Positions 1 to 5,538 of a stretch of DNA of 7,069 bases are shown here, in pieces (the first letter of the stretch is position 1; each line of letters opens with the position of its first letter). The DNA is from Chitinophagaceae bacterium (GTDB taxonomy: Bacteria > Bacteroidota > Bacteroidia > Chitinophagales > Chitinophagaceae): assembly GCA_025963615.1 (NCBI GenBank), contig JAOQAL010000049.1, forward strand, positions 1 through 7,069, written 5' to 3'. Under the pieces are notes generated by a model. The model saw only the letters and a list, made by a program, of their open reading frames with translations. It was not told the origin of the DNA and made no database searches. The translations under genes and the position numbers were made by a program.

Positions 1-95
1 TCTCTTGACAGCACAAAACAAACTTGTTATCAAAATTAACTTGAGGCCAATGCGATAGTTATCGGAGCCGAAAAAAATTTTTTTAATTCGAACGC

Positions 96-124
96 CGCTG
101 GCGGATGACCAGCGTCTTTATTTT
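96..124 (+). terminator. Possible intrinsic terminator (hairpin plus T-rich tail)
   Basis: A perfect 6-bp GC-rich stem, CGCTGG (96-101) with CCAGCG (109-114), encloses a 7-nt loop. It is followed directly by the T-rich tail TCTTTATTTT (115-124). This suits a plus-strand terminator for a gene left of the window. The tail is interrupted and no upstream gene end is visible, so the call is tentative. The hairpin also touches the left inverted repeat, so it could instead be the structured end of a REP-like element. Confidence 0.35.
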
Positions 125-130
125 GACCCC
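117..130 (-). repeat. Left copy of an imperfect inverted repeat
   Basis: Read on the minus strand this is GGGGTCAAAATAAA. It matches 12 of 14 positions of GGGGTCAGAATAGA at 542-555 on the plus strand. The two copies point inward and bound about 410 bp of gene-poor sequence. From memory, GGGGTCAGA tracts are common beside Y1-type (REP-associated) transposase genes. No transposase is recognisable here. Confidence 0.35.
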
Positions 131-223
131 GTGTTTTTATAATAGAAGCGATGAAATCATTTGTTTATTTATACAGAAACTATGTGGCATTACTATTTCT
201 GAAATTTTTATTGTGGGAATATC

Positions 224-511
224 ATGAACGTCGTTGTGGAATTCTTCCATTAAAGACAGACGGGGGATGAAATACCGAAGCCTTTTTTAAAAGCCATCTC
301 AGGAAGGTTTGAAATATTTTTCTGGAGAAGCTATAATGCTGAATAAATGTTTAGGCCGCCTTCAGGGACATAATCTCCGGGAACTACCGGCTTTATAAAA
401 ATGAAAAATAAAAAAATGAAGCATTGTTTAGATCGCGATGATCCGGCAATTGAAGTAGTACTGCAAATTTCAGAAGATATGACCTTCGGCATCACGAAGG
501 AGAGAACATAA
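224..511 (+). pseudogene. Possible relic of a RelE/Gp49-type toxin gene
   Basis: One frame from the ATG at 224 to the TAA at 509-511 carries several internal stops (251-253, 344-346, 371-373) but has a family-like pattern. It begins MNVVVEFF. After the first stop it reads IPKPFLKAISGRFEI. Then, 24 codons later with two stops counted, it reads GFIK followed by a lysine-rich stretch. Gp49/HigB-like toxins typically show a P-x-K-F-x-K patch, an E-I-R patch, and a GF-x-KK motif roughly 25 residues further on, so order and spacing agree. About 30 residues of the expected N-terminal half are missing. The last 36 codons (401-511) do not match the toxin C-terminus well and could be unrelated. No intact antitoxin gene follows. 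It is certainly not functional as read, and the family assignment is weak. Confidence 0.28.
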
Positions 512-536
512 GGTCAACCGGGAGGGTCTAAAATAA

Positions 537-571
537 AAAATGGGGTCAGAATAGAAATTCAACCCCGTTTT
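537..571. terminator. Hairpin, possibly a bidirectional terminator
   Basis: AAAATGGGGT (537-546) pairs with ACCCCGTTTT (562-571) over 10 positions, with one T-G wobble and a 15-nt loop. On the minus strand the stem is followed by T6 (the A-run 535-540). On the plus strand its own 3' arm ends in GTTTT. It could back up the stronger minus-strand terminator at 624-651. It also contains the right inverted repeat (542-555), so it may be the structured end of a decayed element rather than a true terminator. Confidence 0.4.
542..555 (+). repeat. Right copy of an imperfect inverted repeat
   Basis: GGGGTCAGAATAGA is the inward-facing partner of the copy at 117-130 (12 of 14 identical in inverted orientation). 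It forms the 5' arm and part of the loop of the hairpin at 537-571. With the left copy it bounds the region that contains the toxin-like relic, which is compatible with a small non-autonomous element. No target-site duplication was found. Confidence 0.35.
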
Positions 572-623
572 AAAATCCAATATCCTATGAAAAACCATTG
601 CAATGATAATACGGAGTTATGGT

Positions 624-651
624 AAAAAAAATACCACGTTCGTGGTATTTT
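624..651 (-). terminator. Intrinsic terminator of the epimerase operon
   Basis: AAAATACCAC (628-637) and GTGGTATTTT (642-651) form a perfect 10-bp stem around the 4-nt loop GTTC. Read on the minus strand, the stem is followed by an uninterrupted run of eight T (complement of 624-631), the standard form of a Rho-independent terminator. It lies about 85 bp beyond the stop of the epimerase gene, which ends at 736 on the same strand. A second, imperfect hairpin (676-684 with 690-698) sits between the stop and this terminator, but it has no T-run and contains one A-C mismatch on the minus strand. Confidence 0.8.
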
Positions 652-735
652 GAAAATAAACGGCATAATAAATTCAAATGGCTGCTGGCCAGTCATTTAA
701 CTTTAAATAAATTATTTTTTAAATCAGGAATAATC

Positions 736-1740
736 TCAAATGACCTGGAATCCGTAAGCATAAGGGTCATCTTCGGGGTCCATGCTAATGGTATTGTACC
801 CATAAATTTTTGCCCAACCTTCAATACCCGGCCTTATGGCGGGTTTACCGTTTACAGTCGTTTCTTCTTCGATAGTTCCCGTAAATTTTGAACCGATAAT
901 ACTTTCATGGATAAAAAGATCTCCCTTTTTCAGTTTCCCTTTGGTATACCATTGAGCCATCCTGGCGGAGGTGCCGGTACCGCAAGGCGAACGGTCAATG
1001 GCCTTTTCGCCATAGAATACCGCATTTCTGGCGGTCGACGTTTTATCCAGGACGGCGCCGGTCCATAAAATATGGGAACATCCATTGATCGTCGGGTCTT
1101 CCGGGTGTATGAATTCATATTTTTCGTTTATGAGCCTCCGCAATTCCCTGGCCCACACGATTAGTTTATCCGCCGGATAATACTCCAGCCCGTTGAAATT
1201 TTTTTGAACATCAACAATGGCATAAAAGTTTCCGCCATAAGAAACATCAATCACCAGTTCACCCAATCCGGGACAATCGACCGTTAACTCACTGGCAGCC
1301 AGATAAGCAGGAACATTCACCAGTTTAACGGATTTTACTTTTTTGCCTTCCTGTTTATATTCGATGAGTACTAATCCTGCCGGAGCTTCCATCCGTATAA
1401 CACCCGGAATTTTTGGAGTTATTAATCCTTCTTCAATAGCGATAGTGATGGTACCGATCGTACCATGGCCGCACATGGGCAAGCAGCCACTGGTTTCGAT
1501 AAATAAAACGGCAACATCATTGGCGCCGTCATGGGGTGGGTATAATATGCTTCCGCTCATCATATCATGTCCGCGGGGTTCAAACATCAATCCTTTTCGG
1601 ATCCAGTCATATTCTTTTAAAAAATGCTGGCGCTTTTCACTCATGTCTTTGCCCTGTAAAACCGGGCCACCGCCGGCTACTAACCGCACTGGGTTTCCAC
1701 AGGTATGGGCATCAATACAAAAAAAAGTTTTTTTACTCAC
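736..1740 (-). CDS. 4-hydroxyproline 2-epimerase (proline racemase family)
   Basis: This 334-residue cytosolic enzyme has the usual length of the proline racemase family. It probably epimerises trans-4-hydroxy-L-proline to cis-4-hydroxy-D-proline by a cofactor-free two-base mechanism, the first step of bacterial hydroxyproline catabolism. Both catalytic cysteines are visible: Cys90 in the MCGHGTIG motif and Cys253 in DRSPCGTGTSA. This argues against trans-3-hydroxyproline dehydratase, a sister enzyme in which one cysteine is replaced by Thr or Ser. Other family patches are CGNPVR (14-19), YGGNFYA (168-174) and HESIIGS (278-284). The start is GTG at 1738-1740: an in-frame TGA lies just upstream, and the nearby ATG at 1754-1756 is out of frame. 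The gene follows the DapA-like gene after 30 bp, so the two are probably co-transcribed. That partner favours hydroxyproline over proline as substrate, but sequence alone does not exclude proline racemase. Names used for such genes include lhpA and hypE. Confidence 0.85.
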   Translation of the reverse strand: MSKKTFFCIDAHTCGNPVRLVAGGGPVLQGKDMSEKRQHFLKEYDWIRKGLMFEPRGHDMMSGSILYPPHDGANDVAVLFIETSGCLPMCGHGTIGTITIAIEEGLITPKIPGVIRMEAPAGLVLIEYKQEGKKVKSVKLVNVPAYLAASELTVDCPGLGELVIDVSYGGNFYAIVDVQKNFNGLEYYPADKLIVWARELRRLINEKYEFIHPEDPTINGCSHILWTGAVLDKTSTARNAVFYGEKAIDRSPCGTGTSARMAQWYTKGKLKKGDLFIHESIIGSKFTGTIEEETTVNGKPAIRPGIEGWAKIYGYNTISMDPEDDPYAYGFQVI

Positions 1741-1770
1741 GGCAGGTTCTGTTCATTTTATGAGTGAAGA

Positions 1771-2685
1771 TTAACTTTCCTGGAGCACTGGCAGTACCGG
1801 CCTTGTAGCCATTCCATCATGGATGATTTTCAGAATGGTCTCTCTTTCTTTGCCAACCAATGTCAAACGCGGAGAGCGAACATATTCGCTGCCGATGCCT
1901 GTTTGAGCCTCTGCGAGTTTAATATATTGTACAAGCTTTGCGTGAAGGTCCAGTTCAAGTAAAGGAAGAAACCAACGATGGATTTTTAAGGCTTCTTCAA
2001 CCTGGCCAGCTTTCACCAGGCGATAGATGGCAACAGTTTCTGCCGGAAATGCACAAACGAGTCCACCTACCCAACCTTCGGCGCCCATCAGCATTTCTTC
2101 CATAGCAATAGTATCCACGCCGCATAATACTTTCAGCCTGTTGCCAAAACGGCTTTTTAATCTTGTAACATTTGATATCTCCCTGGTTGATTCTTTTACT
2201 GCTTGTATATTGCTGCATTCAATCAGTTCTTCAAACATCTCAAGCGTTACTTCTGTTTTATAATCAACCGGGTTATTATAAATCATGATGGGGAGGGATG
2301 TCGAATCAGCAACCGTTTTAAAAAATGTTACCGTTTCCCGGTGATCGGTTTTGTAACGCATCGGCGGCAACATCATTAATCCTTTGGCACCCCATTGCCT
2401 TGCATATTCAGCCTGCTTTACGGCTTCCGCGGTCGATCCCTCCGCGATGTTCAAAACAACAGGAATATGTCCCTCGGTTTGTTCTACCGCGGATTTCACC
2501 AATGTCTCTTTTTCACTGGTTGTTAATACACTGGCTTCACCCAATGTGCCTCCCAGGATAATTCCGTCCACACCTGCGTCCATCTGCGCTTCAAGATTCT
2601 TTGCGAACAATGGCAGATCCAGTTCATCCTTTGCGGTAAACTTTGTTGTGAGTGCCGGAAATATTCCCTTCCATTTTATACTCAT
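1771..2685 (-). CDS. DapA/NAL-superfamily lyase, likely 1-pyrroline-4-hydroxy-2-carboxylate deaminase
   Basis: This is a 304-residue class I aldolase-fold (TIM barrel) protein of the dihydrodipicolinate synthase / N-acetylneuraminate lyase superfamily. The Schiff-base lysine is Lys164 in AVKEST, the tyrosine is Tyr136 in IYNNP, and the substrate-carboxylate loop is GGTLGEAS (45-52). True dihydrodipicolinate synthase has a GTTGE loop and an arginine shortly after the tyrosine. Here the second threonine is Leu48 and the segment reads NNPVDYKT without arginine, so lysine biosynthesis is unlikely. Its place directly before the hydroxyproline epimerase gene suggests deamination of 1-pyrroline-4-hydroxy-2-carboxylate to 2-oxoglutarate semialdehyde. 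An alternative is L-2-keto-3-deoxyarabonate dehydratase, another member of the superfamily that gives the same product and would link to arabinose. The ATG at 2683-2685 starts the protein at a typical N-terminus (KWKGIFPALTT) with an A/T-rich leader. Confidence 0.78.
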   Translation of the reverse strand: MSIKWKGIFPALTTKFTAKDELDLPLFAKNLEAQMDAGVDGIILGGTLGEASVLTTSEKETLVKSAVEQTEGHIPVVLNIAEGSTAEAVKQAEYARQWGAKGLMMLPPMRYKTDHRETVTFFKTVADSTSLPIMIYNNPVDYKTEVTLEMFEELIECSNIQAVKESTREISNVTRLKSRFGNRLKVLCGVDTIAMEEMLMGAEGWVGGLVCAFPAETVAIYRLVKAGQVEEALKIHRWFLPLLELDLHAKLVQYIKLAEAQTGIGSEYVRSPRLTLVGKERETILKIIHDGMATRPVLPVLQES

Positions 2686-2700
2686 ACAAATTTTTTATAA

Positions 2701-2729
2701 AAGTATTCCAAACTAAATTATAAATACTT
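2701..2729. promoter_or_regulatory. Inverted repeat upstream of the DapA-like gene
   Basis: AAGTATT (2701-2707) and AATACTT (2723-2729) form a perfect 7-bp inverted repeat with a 15-nt AT-rich spacer, starting 16 bp before the start codon of the minus-strand operon. It could be an operator or a leader hairpin. In such AT-rich sequence chance is a real alternative. The spacer holds TTTAGTTTG on the minus strand (2709-2717), which resembles a Bacteroidota -7 box but is one base too short. Confidence 0.25.
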
Positions 2730-2749
2730 CAGTAAATGGCTGATTTTTT

Positions 2750-2810
2750 ACCAATCCTGACAATTACATAACCGATTTCAAAACAAAAGTGATAATATTG
2801 GTTAATCGGT
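2750..2810. promoter_or_regulatory. Cluster of four ACCRAT half-sites in the divergent control region
   Basis: Four copies of the hexamer ACCRAT lie within 61 bp. Two are on the plus strand: ACCAAT (2750-2755) and ACCGAT (2771-2776), with starts 21 bp apart. Two are inverted: ATTGGT (2797-2802) and ATCGGT (2805-2810), with starts 8 bp apart. The ACCGAT/ATCGGT pair extends to a 7-bp perfect inverted repeat (2771-2777 with 2804-2810). The cluster ends 12 bp before the -33 box of the araB promoter and lies between the two divergent operons, where an operator would be expected. In Bacteroides, AraR (a Nudix-derived regulator) controls arabinose genes. I cannot say whether this is its site. Confidence 0.3.
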
Positions 2811-2821
2811 GGTATTTTTTC

Positions 2822-2852
2822 TTTGACAGTCTTTACGTCCTTCTTATCCTTG
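2822..2852 (+). promoter_or_regulatory. Bacteroidota-type promoter of the araBDA operon
   Basis: TTTG (2822-2825) and TATCCTTG (2845-2852) fit the Bacteroidota primary sigma consensus, TTTG at -33 and TAnnTTTG at -7, with one mismatch in the -7 box. The 19-nt spacing is within the known range. Transcription would start near 2858-2860, giving a leader of about 165 nt before araB. The candidate half-site cluster lies immediately upstream. Confidence 0.5.
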
Positions 2853-2858
2853 CAGAGG

Positions 2859-3024
2859 GTAGTTGTATTTAAGGAGCATAACCCTGTTTTATCCAGCGCC
2901 GGATTATGGATTCAAGCTGTTTTTTCTTTTTTTTTAGCATTGGAGATGCCATGTAAAATAAATGTACGAAATACACTCATTAAAATAATCCCGTATTTTC
3001 GATAATCATAGATTGCTTAGACAT
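2859..3024 (+). other. Long 5' leader of araB with an oligo-T tract
   Basis: This is the stretch between the inferred start of transcription and the araB start codon. It contains only a weak hairpin (ATCC 2891-2894 with GGAT 2901-2904), then T6-C-T9 at 2920-2935, then AT-rich sequence up to the start codon. No riboswitch or leader peptide is recognisable. The U-rich tract could be part of a weak attenuator, but the stem is too short and too far away to call one. Confidence 0.3.
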
Positions 3025-4698
3025 ATGCTTCCTTCCTCTTTTGTAATTGGTGTTGATTACGGCACGGATTCCGTTCGTTCTATTATTGCTGATACGGCGA
3101 CCGGCCAGGAAATAGCTTCTTCGGTTTTTAATTATCCCCGGTGGAAAGATGGGTTACATTGTATTCCAGCGGCCAACCAGTTTCGGCAGCATCCGCTCGA
3201 TTACATAGAAGGCCTTGAAGCCTCTATTAAAGACTGTGTGAAAAAAGCGGGCCCCTCCGTCGCCGCAGGTATCAAAGGGATTTCTATTGATACCACCGGT
3301 TCAACTCCGGTGGCGGTTGATAAAACCGGTACCCCGCTTTCTTTGTTGCCCGGGTTTGCGGATAATCCAAACGCGATGTTCGTGTTATGGAAAGATCATA
3401 CAGCAACAAAAGAAGCGGCTGAAATAAATGAACATGCTGTGAAGTCCGGGACTGATTATCTTCAATTCGTCGGAGGTGTATATTCCTCTGAATGGTTTTG
3501 GGCTAAGTTGCTTCGCACGTTACGGGTAGATGATAAAGTGAGAAGCGCTTTTTATTCCTGGGTGGAGCATTGTGACTGGATACCTTTTTTATTGACAGGC
3601 GGAACCGATGTTCTACAGATGAAACGGAGCGTTTGTGCCGCAGGTCACAAAGCCCTATGGGCCGCAGCATACAATGGACTGCCACCCGATGATTTTTTCA
3701 CCACGTTGGATCCGTTGCTGAACGGAGTTACTAAAAATTTGTTTACCGAAACCTATACCGCCGATAAATCTGTTGGGCAACTTTCTATGGCATGGGCCGG
3801 GCGGCTAGGATTATCAACCCAGGTTGTAATCGGTGCCGGCGCTTTTGACGCACATATGGGCGCTGTCGGGGGGCAGATTGAACCCTATCATTTAAGTAAA
3901 GTAATGGGCACGTCCACCTGCGACATGCTGATTGCGCCGGTTGATGATGTAAAAGATAAATTGATAAAAGGAATATGCGGCCAGGTGCCGGGTTCTATTA
4001 TTCCGGGTATGATGGGAATGGAAGCCGGTCAAAGTGCATTTGGTGATACGTATGCCTGGTTCAAAAATATTCTGGAATGGCCGCTGGATGTAATTTTAAA
4101 TTCATCTTCTTTAATTGATCGTGATACAAAAAAATTGCTGCGCAGCGAAATAAGCGACAAGATAATAGCTGAATTATCTGTGGAGGCTGCGAAACTTCCG
4201 GTAGATAGTAAAGATGAACTGGCTATCGATTGGCTCAATGGCAGGAGAACCCCCGACGCAAACCAATTACTAAAAGCAGCCATTAATGGTTTAAATTTAG
4301 GAACTGATGCGCCCCGGATTTTTAAAGCTCTGGTAGAAGCAACCTGTTTTGGTGCCAAAGCAATTGTCGACCGGTTTAAAAAAGAAGGGGTACCTGTAAA
4401 AGGATTAATAGGGTTGGGCGGTGTCGCAAAAAAATCGCCGTATATCATGCAGGTGATGGCCGATGTTATGGGAATGCCGATCAGGATTCATAAATCAGAA
4501 CAGACCTGCGCGATGGGTGCCGCCATGTTTGCCGCAACAGCTTCAGGAATTTATAATAAAGTGGAAGATGCCATGGCTGCCATGGGGCAGGGTTTTGATA
4601 CAACCTATCGACCCAATAAAGGGGATAGCCGTTTGTATGCAGCCAGGTATAAGCAGTATAAAAAGCTCGGAAGTTATATAGAAAAACAAATTTCATGA
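3025..4698 (+). CDS. araB: Ribulokinase AraB
   Basis: The 557-residue product is a cytosolic FGGY-family carbohydrate kinase that phosphorylates L-ribulose to L-ribulose-5-phosphate with ATP, the second step of L-arabinose use. It closely follows the E. coli AraB pattern (566 residues). It has the N-terminal phosphate loop GVDYGTDSVR (9-18), PRW with NQFRQHP (38-57), DTTGSTP (89-95) and the strongly conserved NPNAMFVLWKDHTA (114-127). The catalytic aspartate is probably Asp275 in GAFDAHMGAVGG. The C-terminal nucleotide-binding segments are GLGGVAKKSP (463-472) and AMGAAMFAA (496-504). I chose the ATG at 3025. An in-frame TTG at 3013 would add four residues, but it starts less typically and the conserved first strand begins right after the ATG. 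It is first in the operon, and the stop overlaps a hairpin in the 44-bp spacer to araD. Confidence 0.96.
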   Translation: MLPSSFVIGVDYGTDSVRSIIADTATGQEIASSVFNYPRWKDGLHCIPAANQFRQHPLDYIEGLEASIKDCVKKAGPSVAAGIKGISIDTTGSTPVAVDKTGTPLSLLPGFADNPNAMFVLWKDHTATKEAAEINEHAVKSGTDYLQFVGGVYSSEWFWAKLLRTLRVDDKVRSAFYSWVEHCDWIPFLLTGGTDVLQMKRSVCAAGHKALWAAAYNGLPPDDFFTTLDPLLNGVTKNLFTETYTADKSVGQLSMAWAGRLGLSTQVVIGAGAFDAHMGAVGGQIEPYHLSKVMGTSTCDMLIAPVDDVKDKLIKGICGQVPGSIIPGMMGMEAGQSAFGDTYAWFKNILEWPLDVILNSSSLIDRDTKKLLRSEISDKIIAELSVEAAKLPVDSKDELAIDWLNGRRTPDANQLLKAAINGLNLGTDAPRIFKALVEATCFGAKAIVDRFKKEGVPVKGLIGLGGVAKKSPYIMQVMADVMGMPIRIHKSEQTCAMGAAMFAATASGIYNKVEDAMAAMGQGFDTTYRPNKGDSRLYAARYKQYKKLGSYIEKQIS

Positions 4699-4739
4699 TG
4701 GATGAGTCATGAGTTGGTACTCACCATCTACCATACACT
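4696..4739 (+). repeat. Heptamer-periodic repeat and hairpin in the araB-araD spacer
   Basis: The 44-bp spacer is built of 7-nt units on two arms. The left arm is TGATGGA, TGAGTCA, TGAGTTG (4696-4716). The right arm is ACTCACC, ATCTACC, ATACACT (4719-4739), a roughly complementary unit. The arms pair: 4697-4701 with 4724-4728 and 4703-4707 with 4719-4723, giving 10 bp with one bulged A (4702) and an 11-nt loop. The hairpin begins inside the araB stop codon. There is no T-run, so termination is unlikely. RNA processing or stability is possible. Units have diverged, so this is an old or degenerate array. Confidence 0.5.
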
Positions 4740-4742
4740 ATT

Positions 4743-5438
4743 ATGAAGTATCAACATATTCAGCAGGCAGCCTACGAAGCCAATATGCAATTACCGAAGC
4801 TAGGATTGGTATTGTTTACATTCGGCAATGTGAGTGCGGTTGACAGAAGTCTCGGTGTATTCGCTATAAAACCCAGCGGTGTTCCTTACGATGAATTAAC
4901 TCCTGGTAAAATGGTGATCGTGGATTTTGATGCCGGCATTGTTGAAGGAAAACTTCGTCCTTCCTCCGATACAAAAACACATGCCTTGTTATATAAGCAT
5001 TGGGAAAAAATTGGAGGCATTTCACATACTCACTCCACTTACGCCACAGCCTGGGCGCAGGCTCAAAGAGATATTCCGATTTTCGGAACTACACATGCCG
5101 ACCATAATACCGTTGATATTCCCTGTGCACCCCCCATGAGCGATGATATGATCCAAGGCGACTATGAGCGTGAAACGGGCTTCCAGATCATCCATTGTTT
5201 TAATGATAGGAAATTGAGTTATGAAGAAACAGAAATGGTATTGGTAGGAAATCATGCACCCTTTACCTGGGGCCCAACCCCGGCGAAGGCCGTATATAAC
5301 AGTGCCGTATTGGAATCGATCGCGCATATGGCTTATCTGACTGAGACCATAAATAATAATGCACCGAGATTAAAGGATGCGTTAATCAAAAAACATTTTG
5401 AACGTAAGCATGGCCCTGATAGTTATTATGGACAGTAG
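4743..5438 (+). CDS. araD: L-ribulose-5-phosphate 4-epimerase AraD
   Basis: This metal-dependent class II aldolase-fold enzyme converts L-ribulose-5-phosphate to D-xylulose-5-phosphate by a retro-aldol/aldol mechanism, completing arabinose entry into the pentose phosphate pathway. At 231 residues it equals the E. coli enzyme, and key residues fall at the same numbers: metal-binding Asp76 (SSDT), His95 and His97 (HTH) and His171, plus catalytic Asp120 (THAD) and Tyr229 in the C-terminal YYGQ. Other conserved blocks are FGNVSAVDR (27-35) and IKPSG (42-46). The segment before His171 reads VLVGNHAPFTWG, where E. coli has VLVHSHGPFAWG. The ATG at 4743 lies 44 bp after araB and aligns with the family N-terminus. 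The gene is in the same operon as araA, after a 100-bp spacer that contains tandem heptamers. Confidence 0.96.
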   Translation: MKYQHIQQAAYEANMQLPKLGLVLFTFGNVSAVDRSLGVFAIKPSGVPYDELTPGKMVIVDFDAGIVEGKLRPSSDTKTHALLYKHWEKIGGISHTHSTYATAWAQAQRDIPIFGTTHADHNTVDIPCAPPMSDDMIQGDYERETGFQIIHCFNDRKLSYEETEMVLVGNHAPFTWGPTPAKAVYNSAVLESIAHMAYLTETINNNAPRLKDALIKKHFERKHGPDSYYGQ

Positions 5439-5446
5439 GCTGGTGG

Positions 5447-5481
5447 GCTGGATGCTGGATACTGGATGCTAGATGCTGGAT
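5447..5481 (+). repeat. Tandem heptamer repeat (GCTGGAT)5 between araD and araA
   Basis: Five adjacent 7-nt units can be read: GCTGGAT (5447-5453), GCTGGAT (5454-5460), ACTGGAT (5461-5467), GCTAGAT (5468-5474) and GCTGGAT (5475-5481). Three are identical and two differ by one base. A degenerate unit GCTGGTG (5439-5445) directly follows the araD stop. A different GCTTGCA-like repeat may follow at 5490-5510. The array makes the araD-araA spacer (100 bp) longer than the other operon spacers (44 and 28 bp). It is non-coding, so changes in copy number would alter spacing in the transcript and not a protein. Confidence 0.85.
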
Positions 5482-5538
5482 AACCCAAAGCTTGCAGCTA
5501 CCTCGCAGTTTAAAAACTAAAAGATAAACGAAAAGCAA

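Larger units (their letters stand above)
1..620. other. Gene-poor region with decayed sequence
   Basis: No intact gene is supported here. All frames are broken by frequent stops. Short frames such as 151-270 (39 codons) and 401-511 (36 codons) have no recognisable product of their own. The stretch holds a perfect A7T7 tract (71-84), a hairpin followed by a T-rich tail (96-124), two inverted-repeat copies (117-130 and 542-555), a possible toxin-gene relic (224-511) and a second hairpin (537-571). Together these look like the remains of a small mobile or accessory insertion between working operons. A minus-strand frame stays open to the left window edge, but I could not find a start or a family for it. 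Confidence 0.5.

Noticed and set aside
71..84. A7T7 tract
   Set aside because: It is a perfect palindrome but simple sequence in an AT-rich region. It may bend DNA, but nothing ties it to a function.
123..143. TTGACC and TATAAT resembling sigma-70 boxes
   Set aside because: The spacing is 9 bp, far too short. Bacteroidota use a different consensus, and no gene follows.
151..270. 39-codon plus-strand frame starting at an ATG
   Set aside because: There is no recognisable motif. It overlaps the toxin-like relic in another frame and has no promoter of the expected type.
619..891. Plus-strand reading frame of 90 codons
   Set aside because: It runs through the minus-strand terminator and into the 3' end of the epimerase gene antisense. 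It has no family-like content and its composition is that of a shadow frame.
2709..2717. TTTAGTTTG on the minus strand as the -7 box of the DapA-like operon
   Set aside because: It has one base too few between TA and TTTG, and no TTTG lies at a suitable distance upstream, so no promoter was called for this operon.
2823..3005. 60-codon frame in the araB leader
   Set aside because: It begins within the predicted promoter at a non-ATG codon. Its U-rich tract gives a low-complexity Phe stretch, and no leader-peptide logic is visible.
3013..3024. Upstream TTG start for araB
   Set aside because: It would add only four residues before the ATG at 3025. The conserved kinase N-terminus begins after the ATG, and TTG is the weaker start.
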